From Pseudomonadota bacterium (GTDB lineage Bacteria; Pseudomonadota; Gammaproteobacteria; Burkholderiales; Burkholderiaceae_F), in contig JAEZVV010000109.1 of assembly GCA_023443095.1 (NCBI GenBank), positions 1 through 21,621 of the forward strand: a stretch of DNA of 21,621 nucleotides, in the 5' to 3' direction. The notes below the pieces were generated by a model. That model worked only from the letters and a program-made list of their open reading frames with translations. It made no database searches and had not been told where the DNA came from. The stretch's first letter is position 1. The number at the start of each line of letters is the position of its first letter. Positions 1-6,974 of the stretch are shown one piece after another. Both the position numbers and the translations under genes were made by a program.

Positions 1-1370
1 GACGGAGACACACGCACGGGCGCCGGCCGCGACACCGCTGGCACGCCCGGCCGCGGCGGGGGCTCGGCACGCGGTGCGGTCTCGCCCGGCACGGGAAGCG
101 GGCGCGGAATGCGTTTGTATCCGTCGCCCGGCGGTGGCGGCGGCCGGGTAGGGGAGGGATGGGTTTCGGGAACAGGCATCGGCGCCAAGCCCGGGCGAGG
201 CGGCGGACGGCCGAAGTCCTGGCCCGGCGGTCCGCCAGTCGCGCCGGGGCGGTTCTGCGGCAGCGTCATGAGCGGTGCCGGGGGCTGGGGACGGATCTGG
301 CCGCGATTCAATGGGTTGGCGTGAAGCCGCGGGTTGCGGTACCAGGGCTGGAAAACGTCGCCAGGGCCAAGCGGCGACCAGCCGATTCTGCCGCCGGGGC
401 CGGGAGCCGTGTTCCAGACCACCAGCGCCGGCGCGTAGACCGGGCGCGCGACCCAGCCGCCGGGCACCCAGCCCCAGCGCCCCCCGATCAAGGCCCAGCG
501 TCCGTAATGGAAGGGGGCAAAGCCCCAGGGCGCGGCGTCGACCCAGGTCCAGCCCCAGGGAACAATCCAGGCCCAGCGCCCGACTTGGTAGGGTGCCCAG
601 TCAGGCCCGACGGCAGTCGGGAACCAGACGTTGCCGAAAGGCTCGACCGGGCTCCAGCGGCCATAGTCGTCCAGCGCTTCAGCGCCCGGCATCTCGGGGG
701 ACACGTAGCGCTCGCTGGCCTGCTGCAGCTCGCGGCGGTCGCGTGCCGCCGCCCACTCGTCCATCGCATCGGAGCGATAAGGCAGGCGGCGGAAGCTGGG
801 GTAGGGCTCGCCGCTGAGCTCTCCCAGTTCGCCGGCGTGGACGGTGAAGTACATCCGGCCGCTCAGGACCCGGGCCAGGCCGTCGGGAGTGCCGACGCCG
901 GTGCGGCCGGGGTCGGCTTCGATGCGGTAGCGGCCCGGCGCCAGCAGTTCGACCCGGGCGCGTGCCGTGCTGAGATCGATCTCGTTCAACCAGTCGCGGT
1001 TGCGCACGCTCAGCATCAGTGTGCCCTGAACCAACGCGATCTGGACGGCGCTGTCGTCGAGGCGCACCAGCTCGAGTTCGGTGTTGCCGTCGAGCCGCAG
1101 CGAGGCCGAGCCGATGCGGATCTCGGCCCGCCCGGAGGCGCCGGTGACGAGGGTCTGGCCCGAAGTGAGGGGCCAGTTTGGGACAGCGGCCTCGGACCGG
1201 CCGTCGGCCGACAGGCTCACCGGGCCCGAGACCCAGGCCAGACGGCCGACGCGGCCGGGCGGATCGATCGGTTCGGCCGCTTGCGGCGCCACCCAGCCGC
1301 CGCCCCAGCTCAGGGCGGCGACAAAAAACAGGCTCAGCCAGCGGCGGGCGGTCAGCGGATAAGGTGTCAT
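1..1370 (-). CDS. DUF6600/FecR-like secreted protein, 3' end beyond window
   Basis: An open frame runs from the ATG at 1370 leftwards to the window edge with no stop, giving about 456 codons; the C-terminus is missing. An N-terminal signal sequence (basic RR near residue 9, hydrophobic LFFVAALSWGG, then PQAAE) indicates export. Residues about 40-180 resemble a FecR-type beta domain (GRVGRLAWVSGPVSL, LRLDGNTELELVRLDD, RVELLAPGRYRIEAD). Residues about 240-330 are rich in Trp, Tyr and Gly (WAPYQVGRWAWIVPWGWTW, APFHYGRWALIGG, RWGWVPGGWV), the signature of DUF6600 proteins. The tail is very Pro/Arg-rich and probably disordered. No clear Shine-Dalgarno precedes the ATG. The gene is divergent from the beta-propeller gene at 1503. 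The family has no established biochemical function; an envelope or periplasmic structural or signalling role is inference. Confidence 0.85.
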   Translation of the reverse strand, partial: MTPYPLTARRWLSLFFVAALSWGGGWVAPQAAEPIDPPGRVGRLAWVSGPVSLSADGRSEAAVPNWPLTSGQTLVTGASGRAEIRIGSASLRLDGNTELELVRLDDSAVQIALVQGTLMLSVRNRDWLNEIDLSTARARVELLAPGRYRIEADPGRTGVGTPDGLARVLSGRMYFTVHAGELGELSGEPYPSFRRLPYRSDAMDEWAAARDRRELQQASERYVSPEMPGAEALDDYGRWSPVEPFGNVWFPTAVGPDWAPYQVGRWAWIVPWGWTWVDAAPWGFAPFHYGRWALIGGRWGWVPGGWVARPVYAPALVVWNTAPGPGGRIGWSPLGPGDVFQPWYRNPRLHANPLNRGQIRPQPPAPLMTLPQNRPGATGGPPGQDFGRPPPRPGLAPMPVPETHPSPTRPPPPPGDGYKRIPRPLPVPGETAPRAEPPPRPGVPAVSRPAPVRVSP

Positions 1371-1502
1371 GGACGTTTAACGTTTGGAGCCGCTCGGCCG
1401 TGCACGGTGGAAAGAACTTGTTGCACAGTCGCCGGTGTCGCCCTTGGATAGAATCGTCGGACCCGGCGTGCAGCCCCTGCAGCGGGCGCCAGGAGAGGTT
1501 TC
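1371..1502. promoter_or_regulatory. Divergent intergenic region
   Basis: This 132-base gap separates two divergently transcribed genes and must hold both promoters. A TAGAAT hexamer at 1449-1454 could be a -10 element for the rightward gene. The nearest good -35-like hexamer, TTGCAC at 1421-1426, is 22 bases away, too far for a standard sigma-70 promoter. A near-palindrome around 1373-1383 (ACGTTTAACGT) sits just upstream of the leftward ATG. No promoter can be assigned firmly. Confidence 0.2.
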
Positions 1503-2483
1503 ATGAAGTTGTCTTTGCTGTGCTTGCCGGTTCTGGCCGGCCTGTCGCTGACCTTGGCGACCCATGTCGCCAACGCGTCGGTGGTGGTGGTCCTGAACTC
1601 GGGCGACGCCTCGGTCAGTCTGATCGACCAGGCGACGCGCAAGGAACTGCGCCGCTTCGACGTCGGCAAAGAACCGCACCACCTGATGGCCACGCCCGAC
1701 GGGCTGTCGCTGATCGTCGCCAACGCCCTGGGCAACGACCTGGTCTTTCTCGATCCCAAGACCGGCGAGATCCAGAAGCGATTGAAAAACATCGCCGATC
1801 CTTATCAGGTCGCTTATTCGCCCGACAAGAAGTGGTTCGTCACGGCGGCCAACCGCCTGCATCGGGTCGACATCTACGCCGCCGGCGGCCAGGGCCAGGA
1901 ACTCAAGCTTTTGAAGTCGATCGCCGCGCCCAAGACGCCGAGCCACATTGCGTTTTCGGCCGACAGCCAGATCGCCTTCGTCACCCTGCAGGACAGTGAT
2001 GAACTGATTGCGATCCGGCTCTCTGACCAGACCCCGCTGTGGAAGATGAAAACCGGCAATACGCCGGCCGGCATCTGGATGACGCCCGACGACAAGTACC
2101 TGCTGCTCGGCATGACCGGCGACGATTACATCGAGGTGATCGACTGGCGCGCCCAGAAAAGCGTCAAGCGGATCAAGACCGGCCGCGGCGCGCACAACTT
2201 CCGCCCGCTGGGCGACGGCCGTCATGTGTTCGCTTCGAACCGGGTCGACAACACGATCAGCCTGATCGACCAGGTCACGCTCGAGAAGAAATACGACATC
2301 GCCGTTCCAGGCGGCCCTGACTGCATGGAGATCACCGCCGACCGCAAGCAGTTGTGGGTTACCCAGCGCTGGCTCAAGTCGGTATCAGTGGTCGACCTCG
2401 AAGCGCGCAAAGTGGTCGACACGATTCCGGTCGGACGCTCGCCGCACGGGGTTTTTTTCGCCAATCACACGGGCTGGAAGTAG
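1503..2483 (+). CDS. Periplasmic YVTN/YncE-type beta-propeller protein
   Basis: This 326-residue protein begins with a signal peptide (MKLSLLCLPVLAGLSLTLAT, cleavage probably near VANAS). The rest is a series of about 40-residue propeller blades of the YVTN/cytochrome-d1 type: repeated 'SLIDQAT..KELRRFDVGKEPHHL', 'LVFLDPKTGEIQKRL' and 'SVVDLEARKVVDTIPVGRSPHG' units. The start is supported by AGGAGAGG at 1491-1498. YncE-like propellers are periplasmic binding or scaffold proteins and often lack an identifiable catalytic site; no haem-binding CxxCH motif is visible, so it is not a d1-type reductase. It heads a compact five-gene run, and the deacetylase gene starts about 15 bases after its stop, which suggests an envelope-related role. 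The ligand is unknown. Confidence 0.85.
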   Translation: MKLSLLCLPVLAGLSLTLATHVANASVVVVLNSGDASVSLIDQATRKELRRFDVGKEPHHLMATPDGLSLIVANALGNDLVFLDPKTGEIQKRLKNIADPYQVAYSPDKKWFVTAANRLHRVDIYAAGGQGQELKLLKSIAAPKTPSHIAFSADSQIAFVTLQDSDELIAIRLSDQTPLWKMKTGNTPAGIWMTPDDKYLLLGMTGDDYIEVIDWRAQKSVKRIKTGRGAHNFRPLGDGRHVFASNRVDNTISLIDQVTLEKKYDIAVPGGPDCMEITADRKQLWVTQRWLKSVSVVDLEARKVVDTIPVGRSPHGVFFANHTGWK

Positions 2484-2498
2484 GCCGGGTCCTTGCCG

Positions 2499-3344
2499 AT
2501 GCGTTTCCGCTACCTCGATTACGAGCGCAAGAAGCCGCGCCGCGCGCGTGTCCTGATCTATATCGCGGCCGCGGTGCTGCTCGCCTTGTGGTGGTTCGAC
2601 GTGTGGGCGCAACCGGTCTGCCGCGGCCAGGTCTACCTGAGCTTTGACACCGGCGACATGAGCCAGGCCGAAGCCATCGCGGCGATGCTGAACCAGCACA
2701 AAGTCAAGGCGACCTTCTTTCTTGCCAACGAAAAGACGGCTCGCGGCGATACGGCGCTCGCCCCCGGCTGGGCGAGGTTCTGGCGCGAGCGGGCGGCCGA
2801 AGGCCATGCTTTCGGCTCGCACACCTGGCGCCATGGCCGCATCCTGGCCGATTCGGCCGTGCACACGGTGAACTACCGGCCGCAGTTCGGCGCCGCGGCA
2901 GGGCAGCGCCTGCAACTGTCGCAAGCCGATTTCTGCGCCGAGTTGAAGCAGGTCGATACCAGCCTGCTCGCTCTGACCGGGCGCGGGCTTGATTCGATCT
3001 GGCGCGCCCCCGGCGGCCATACCAGCGCCAATGCGATCGCGGCGGCGCAGGCCTGCGGTTATTCGCACGTGGCCTGGGCGCCGGCCGGTTTCCTGGGCGA
3101 CGAACTGCCTGCGGCCCAGGCCTCGAACCAGGTCCTGCTCGAACGCGCCCTGCGAACCATCCGCGACGGTGACGTGCTGATGGCGCATCTGGGCATTCGC
3201 TCGCGCCAGGAAGTGTGGGCGCCGACACTGGCCCCCTTGATCGTCGGGCTCAAGCAGCGCGGCTTCTGCTTCCGCACCCTGACCCAGCATCCGGACTATT
3301 CGGCGGCCGAGCCGCGCGCCCGGCTCGCGGCCCATCACCCATGA
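2499..3344 (+). CDS. NodB-type polysaccharide deacetylase family protein, membrane-anchored
   Basis: The product has 281 residues from the ATG at 2499; an in-frame TTG at 2493 would add two. A basic N-terminus (YERKKPRRAR) precedes one hydrophobic segment, residues about 18-37, which should anchor it in the inner membrane with the catalytic domain outside. NodB motifs are recognisable: motif 1 as SFDTGD (D50, T51), motif 2 as H108-TWR-H112, motif 3 as WRAPGGH (169-174) and a late LMAH (H230). The family removes N- or O-acetyl groups from polysaccharides using a metal held by one Asp and two His. Here the usual second Asp of the FDDG motif is Thr, with another Asp two positions later, so activity or metal geometry may differ. 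The stop overlaps the next start (ATGA), implying translational coupling to the desaturase-family gene. Confidence 0.85.
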   Translation: MRFRYLDYERKKPRRARVLIYIAAAVLLALWWFDVWAQPVCRGQVYLSFDTGDMSQAEAIAAMLNQHKVKATFFLANEKTARGDTALAPGWARFWRERAAEGHAFGSHTWRHGRILADSAVHTVNYRPQFGAAAGQRLQLSQADFCAELKQVDTSLLALTGRGLDSIWRAPGGHTSANAIAAAQACGYSHVAWAPAGFLGDELPAAQASNQVLLERALRTIRDGDVLMAHLGIRSRQEVWAPTLAPLIVGLKQRGFCFRTLTQHPDYSAAEPRARLAAHHP

Positions 3345-4300
3345 TCGACGGAATCGAGAGCTCGCTGTCGCTGCTGCAGACCTGGCTGTTCGAGCAGGCG
3401 GTCGAGCCCTTGATGTATGCGTTCGGGCTGATGGGCTGGCTCGAACAGGCGTACGAAGGGCTGGAATGGGTGGTGCTGGGGGCGGTGCAACTGGTCCTGC
3501 TGTATGCGCTGCTGCGGCCGCTCGAGGCCTTGTGGCCGGCCGAACGTTTGAACAACCGCCGCGCGGCACGGGTCGACGTGATCTACACCGTGCTGCACCG
3601 CCTGGGCTTTTTCCCGCTGATCTTCTTTGTCCTGCTGACGCCGCTGGCCCTGGCGAGCTCACGCCTGATGCGTGAGGCCGGCCTTATGCCGCTGCAGATC
3701 GACGACCTGTGGCCGGGCGTGACCGACATCGCCTGGGTGAGCTTCCTGCTTTACCTGGTGGTGCTCGACTTCGTCGACTACTGGATCCACCGCGCCCAGC
3801 ACCGCTGGGGCTGGTGGTGGGCCTTGCACGCCCTGCATCACTCGCAGCAGCAGATGACTTTCTGGGCCGACAACCGCAACCATCTGCTCGACGACCTGAT
3901 CCGCGACGCCATCCTGGCCGCCGTGGCGCTAGCAATCGGCGCCGAACCCGGGCAGTTCGTCGGCATCGTCCTGCTCACCCGGGCTCTGCAAAGCCTGCAT
4001 CACGCCAATGTCCGCCTGGGTTTCGGGCCGTTCGAGCCGGTGTTGGTGAGCCCGGTCTTCCATCGCCGCCACCACGCCATCGGCACCGGGCACGAAGGGG
4101 TACGTCGCGGCTGCAACTTTGCGGTGTTGCTGCCGGTGTGGGACCTGTGGTTCGGCACCGCCGATTTCAGCCGCCGCATCGAAGCGACCGGAATCCGCGA
4201 CCAACTGCCGCAACCGCTGGGCCGTGGGCGCGACTACGGCGCGGGTTTCTGGAGTCAGCAGTGGCTGGGTCTCAAACGTCTGATCAATCACTCCGCTTGA
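3341..4300 (+). CDS. Sterol desaturase / fatty acid hydroxylase family membrane protein
   Basis: The 319-residue product starts at the ATG overlapping the preceding TGA (ATGA, 3341-3344). Several hydrophobic segments flank three histidine clusters typical of the membrane di-iron hydroxylase/desaturase superfamily: H150-RAQ-H154 (HX3H), H163-AL-H166-H167 (HX2HH) and H241-RR-H244-H245 (HX2HH), with an additional HH at 220-221. These residues bind two irons that activate O2 to hydroxylate or desaturate a lipid. Bacterial members act on sterols, hopanoids, carotenoids, ornithine lipids or alkylglycerols, and the sequence alone does not identify the substrate. Coupling to a polysaccharide deacetylase and a secreted propeller points to a lipid or envelope modification pathway; this is inference. 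Confidence 0.88.
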   Translation: MIDGIESSLSLLQTWLFEQAVEPLMYAFGLMGWLEQAYEGLEWVVLGAVQLVLLYALLRPLEALWPAERLNNRRAARVDVIYTVLHRLGFFPLIFFVLLTPLALASSRLMREAGLMPLQIDDLWPGVTDIAWVSFLLYLVVLDFVDYWIHRAQHRWGWWWALHALHHSQQQMTFWADNRNHLLDDLIRDAILAAVALAIGAEPGQFVGIVLLTRALQSLHHANVRLGFGPFEPVLVSPVFHRRHHAIGTGHEGVRRGCNFAVLLPVWDLWFGTADFSRRIEATGIRDQLPQPLGRGRDYGAGFWSQQWLGLKRLINHSA

Positions 4301-5055
4301 AGGGCGTTGACGGCACCAGATCCGCGGCCGGCCGGCCGGGGCCGCTGCAGCTCTGGTCGGCCTTGCCGCTGGCCTTGCTGCGCGCGGTCCTGACGCTGCT
4401 GCGGCCGAGCCGGCTGCTGGCCCTGGTGCTGGTGTTCGCGCTGGCGGCCCTGTTGCCGAGCGCAGCGGCGCTCGCCGGCTGGGATGCGGCCGTGGCCTGG
4501 GTACAGGGCGACTTGCTGCGTTCGGCGCCGTTCGACTGGTGGCTCCGGCACGCCGAAGCCGTCGGCCTGGGCGGGATGCGTGCGATGCTGGGGCCGTTGG
4601 TGATAGCGCTGGCCTGGCTGCTGGCCGTCTCGGGCCTGGTGGCGTGGCTGAGTTCGGTCCTGCTGCTGCGCTGGTTGTGGGCGCCGCTGCCATTGCCTGC
4701 GCCGGGGCGCACGCGGCGGGCCTTGGCAGGTGCGGTCGCGGTGCTGGTCTACTGGTCGGGCTGCCTGCTGCTGGCGCCGCTCGCCGCGCTGCCGCTGGTC
4801 GGCTGGGTCTTGCCGGTGCTGCTATGGGCCTGGCTGTTGACGCGGCTGGTGCTGGCCGAGGTCGAGGCCTGTTTCAGGGTGCCGCGAAGGCGGCTACGCG
4901 GACCGGTAGGAGCGGCGGCGCTGGTGCTCGCCATCGGCTCGATCCTGCCGCCGCTGGCGGTGGTGGCGCCGTCCGCGCTGGCCCTGGTGGCGGGCCAGCT
5001 GGCGCGGCGCTGGCACGACGACGAGCTTCAAGGGGAAACGGATGAAGGCAACTGA
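4261..5055 (+). CDS. EI24 domain-containing inner-membrane protein
   Basis: The product is a very hydrophobic protein with about five or six membrane segments (for example LLALVLVFALAALLPSAAAL and LVIALAWLLAVSGLVAWL, then a C-terminal pair around LPLVGWVLPVLLWAWLL and AALVLAIGSILPPLAVV). The pattern and the loop between the last segments match the EI24/CysZ-like family found in many betaproteobacteria, where function is largely undefined. I chose GTG 4261 (264 residues) because GGAG lies at 4251-4254 with a 6-base spacer; the alternative TTG at 4297 has no ribosome site. The GTG start overlaps the desaturase gene by 40 bases, and the stop overlaps the next gene by 14. It is probably co-transcribed with both. 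Start confidence is moderate. Confidence 0.75.
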   Translation: MAGSQTSDQSLRLKGVDGTRSAAGRPGPLQLWSALPLALLRAVLTLLRPSRLLALVLVFALAALLPSAAALAGWDAAVAWVQGDLLRSAPFDWWLRHAEAVGLGGMRAMLGPLVIALAWLLAVSGLVAWLSSVLLLRWLWAPLPLPAPGRTRRALAGAVAVLVYWSGCLLLAPLAALPLVGWVLPVLLWAWLLTRLVLAEVEACFRVPRRRLRGPVGAAALVLAIGSILPPLAVVAPSALALVAGQLARRWHDDELQGETDEGN

Positions 5056-5854
5056 ACTGCGGATCGGCCTGGTGATCGTCGGCGACGAAATCCTCTCGGG
5101 CAAGCGGCAGGATAAACACCTGTCCCGAGTCATCGAACTCCTGGGCGAGCGCGGCCTGCGGCTTGCCTGGGCCCATTACGCAGGGGACGACCGCGCCGAG
5201 CTGACCGAGCTGTACCGGCGCAGCCTGGCGGCGGGCGACGTGGTCCTGAGCTGCGGCGGCATCGGAGCGACCCCGGACGACCACACCCGCCAGGCGGCGG
5301 CCGCGGCGCTGGGGCGGCCCTTGCGCTTGCACCCCGAGGCGGCGGCGTTAATCGCCGCGCGCTCGGCCGAGATGGCGCGCGAAGGCAAGGGCGAAGCCGA
5401 CATGAACACGCCCGAAAACCGGCAGCGGCTGAAGATGGGCGAGTTTCCCGAGGGGGCGGCGATTATTCCCAATCCCTACAACCGGATCGCCGGTTTTTCG
5501 ATCGAGCGGCATTGGTTCTTTCCGGGCTTTCCGGTGATGGCCTGGCCGATGATCGAATGGGTGCTTGATACCCATTACCGCGAGTATTTCCATGCCGCGC
5601 CGCAGGCCGAACGTTCGCTGCTGGTGCTGGAGACGGCAGAGTCGAAACTCACGCCGATCATGGAAGAACTCGAATCGAAGTTCGATCGGGTGCGGGCGTT
5701 TTCGCTGCCGTCGGTGGGTGACGGTCGCGACGGCCGCCCGGCGCGGCGGCATGTCGAACTGGGCGTGAAGGGGGCTCCGGATCAGGTCGACGCCGCTTTC
5801 GCTCTGCTGGCCGAGCGTGTTGCCGCCCTTGGTGCCGAGACTCTGGCGGCCTAA
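5042..5854 (+). CDS. Competence/damage-inducible protein A (CinA-like, MoaB/MogA domain)
   Basis: The 270-residue protein consists mainly of a molybdopterin-binding-like MoaB/MogA fold. The N-terminal IVGDEILSGKRQDKH motif and SCGGIGATPDDHTRQA (about residues 75-90) match the two signature regions of the domain. A C-terminal part follows (NPYNRIAGFSIERHWFFPGFP, then a ferredoxin-like tail). It lacks the second (amidase/NMN deamidase) domain of full-length CinA, as is common for this shorter proteobacterial subfamily. The start is supported by AAGGGGA just upstream. Family members are annotated as competence/damage-inducible A, but their biochemical role (nucleotide or pterin chemistry) is not settled. 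It is the last gene of the five-gene run; its stop lies within the A-tract of the opposing terminator. Confidence 0.88.
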   Translation: MKATELRIGLVIVGDEILSGKRQDKHLSRVIELLGERGLRLAWAHYAGDDRAELTELYRRSLAAGDVVLSCGGIGATPDDHTRQAAAAALGRPLRLHPEAAALIAARSAEMAREGKGEADMNTPENRQRLKMGEFPEGAAIIPNPYNRIAGFSIERHWFFPGFPVMAWPMIEWVLDTHYREYFHAAPQAERSLLVLETAESKLTPIMEELESKFDRVRAFSLPSVGDGRDGRPARRHVELGVKGAPDQVDAAFALLAERVAALGAETLAA

Positions 5855-5881
5855 AAAAAGACCCGGCCGCCGGGACCGGGT
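5853..5881 (-). terminator. Rho-independent terminator of the phasin transcript
   Basis: Read on the minus strand, a GC-rich stem (ACCCGG at 5876-5881 pairing with CCGGGT at 5861-5866, 9-base loop) is followed by G/C and then seven consecutive T (5859-5853). It lies about 117 bases downstream of the phasin stop. The plus strand has no T-run after the stem, so it probably acts mainly on leftward transcription. Confidence 0.75.
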
Positions 5882-5888
5882 TCTGAAA

Positions 5889-5979
5889 GCACCCCCGTTC
5901 TTGGGGCATCGAGTCCGAGCAGGATTCGGACGGGGGGTGCCAAGGAGATGAGCTGGCACGGCGCCTGGCGGCGCCAGGC
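5889..5979 (-). repeat. Cluster of inverted repeats in the phasin 3' region
   Basis: Three nested or adjacent hairpins fill the gap between the phasin stop and its terminator. GCACCCCC (5889-5896) pairs with GGGGGTGC (5933-5940) and encloses a second stem, GTCCGA (5913-5918) with TCGGAC (5926-5931). Separately, GCCTGGC (5963-5969) pairs with GCCAGGC (5973-5979) around a 3-base loop. No T-tract follows these stems. They would form a structured 3' untranslated region on the leftward transcript. Confidence 0.5.
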
Positions 5980-5997
5980 TCGACGGTGGATGGAAGC

Positions 5998-6567
5998 TCA
6001 GGCCTTCTTGCCGCGCGGGGCCTTGACGGGGTCGCTGGCGGCTTCGGCCGCCTTCATCGTGGCCTGGGTTGCTGCGGCGATGTTCGATTCGGCCACTTCG
6101 ACCACCTGCTTGGCGGCCTTGGTCATCGTGTCGTACGCGGTGTTGGCCGCTGCCACTGCACTTTTCATCATGGCTACTGCGGGTTCGGAGCCGGTCGGAG
6201 CATTTTTGGCCGCGATGTCGATCGCCTGGGCGATTTTCTTGTTGCCTTCGGCGATCTGGGACTCGACGATGCGGGAGAACTCGACGCCGGCGCCATTGGT
6301 GATGCCGTAGACGGTGCGCGAGTAGCTCACCACCTTTTCCAGCGTCGGCTGGGCCAACGAACCGGTCAGCGCCAGAAACTCCTGAGCGTCCTTGACGTTC
6401 AGAAGGGACTGGGCCTTCTCGACCGTATCCTCGACGTTGGCCTTGGCGGCGGCCATGTTGAGCTCCACGAGACGCTCAGTGGCATCGAACATCGTTTGCG
6501 ACAGAGCGAAGAAGGCGTCCATCTGGCCTTTTTGCATTTCGGAGAATTGCGCGGGCGTGACGTACAT
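5998..6567 (-). CDS. phaP: Phasin (PHA granule-associated protein)
   Basis: The 189-residue protein is rich in Ala, Lys and Glu, with no membrane segment and an almost entirely helical, amphipathic composition. The N-terminus (MYVTPAQFSEMQKGQMDAFF), followed by LVELNMAAAK and LTGSLAQPTLEKVVSYSRTVY, matches the betaproteobacterial phasin family (Phasin_2/PhaP). A Lys/Ala-rich tail (KAPRGKKA) closes it. Phasins coat polyhydroxyalkanoate granules and control their size and number. I place the start at the ATG at 6567, preceded by TTGGAG; a TTG at 6579 in the same frame overlaps that ribosome site and is unlikely. The gene stands alone with its own promoter, a PhaR-like palindrome and a terminator. 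No PHA synthase, depolymerase or phaR gene lies in this window. Confidence 0.92.
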   Translation of the reverse strand: MYVTPAQFSEMQKGQMDAFFALSQTMFDATERLVELNMAAAKANVEDTVEKAQSLLNVKDAQEFLALTGSLAQPTLEKVVSYSRTVYGITNGAGVEFSRIVESQIAEGNKKIAQAIDIAAKNAPTGSEPAVAMMKSAVAAANTAYDTMTKAAKQVVEVAESNIAAATQATMKAAEAASDPVKAPRGKKA

Positions 6568-6616
6568 GGTGGACTCCAATGATTAGTGGCCGGCGGCCGA
6601 CGCTTACCGAGGCGCA

Positions 6617-6632
6617 TTGTTGCGCCGCACAA
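6617..6632 (-). promoter_or_regulatory. Candidate PhaR-type operator upstream of the phasin gene
   Basis: The minus strand reads TTGTGCGGCGCAACAA, an imperfect palindrome (TTGTGCG facing CGCAACAA). It begins 4 bases after the predicted -10 hexamer and so covers the expected transcription start. PhaR repressors are known to bind TGC-rich palindromes at phasin promoters and to be released as granules form. The match to such sites is from memory and no phaR gene is visible here, so the assignment is inference. Confidence 0.45.
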
Positions 6633-6636
6633 ATCC

Positions 6637-6665
6637 ATTTTCTGTTCGGGCCTATGAATCGTCAA
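6637..6665 (-). promoter_or_regulatory. Sigma-70-type promoter of the phasin gene
   Basis: On the minus strand TTGACG (6665-6660) matches five of six bases of the -35 consensus. It is followed after exactly 17 bases by GAAAAT (6642-6637), matching four of six -10 bases. The predicted start near 6630 gives a leader of about 60 bases before the ATG at 6567. Confidence 0.55.
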
Positions 6666-6974
6666 GCACTTTTTTGTCGCGACGCAGCATCGCCCCTCAG
6701 GGCCTCATCGGCAAGCCTCGTTCTCCCGCCCGCCAGGCCGCGCGGGGCGCGACTTCCAGCGGTTTTCTAAGCCCCGCCCGCTCCCGCCTACAATGGGGAA
6801 CCGATCCTGGAAAACCTCTGCGCCGGTGTCCGTGAAGACTGATTCGAGTCACTGTCCTGTTCCAAGCCTTGCCGCCGGGCCGAGTTCGCCTTGGATCGGG
6901 CGCGGACAGCGCGGGTCGTCTGCGTCCGAGTCGCGCCGGCGCGGAGAAGTCCCCGCCGCAACCGGGGGGCTGCG
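6666..6974. other. Non-coding stretch between the phasin promoter and the DMT transporter gene
   Basis: I find no convincing gene here. A TACAAT hexamer at 6789-6794 could serve as a -10 for the rightward operon, but no -35-like hexamer lies at the correct distance. Short open frames in this interval lack ribosome sites and have Arg/Ser/Gly-rich translations typical of GC-rich noise. The transporter frame itself is open from 6891, but the extra 28 residues are Arg-rich and unlike the family. Confidence 0.4.

Noticed and set aside
159..1451. 430-codon open frame on the plus strand
   Set aside because: It lies antisense to the DUF6600 gene, its translation is Arg/Ala/Gly-rich without family motifs, and it runs into the neighbouring promoter region. 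It is a GC-driven shadow frame.
2385..3662. 425-codon open frame on the minus strand
   Set aside because: It is antisense to the deacetylase and desaturase genes, which show clear motifs and coupled starts; its translation is low-complexity Arg/Pro/Ala.
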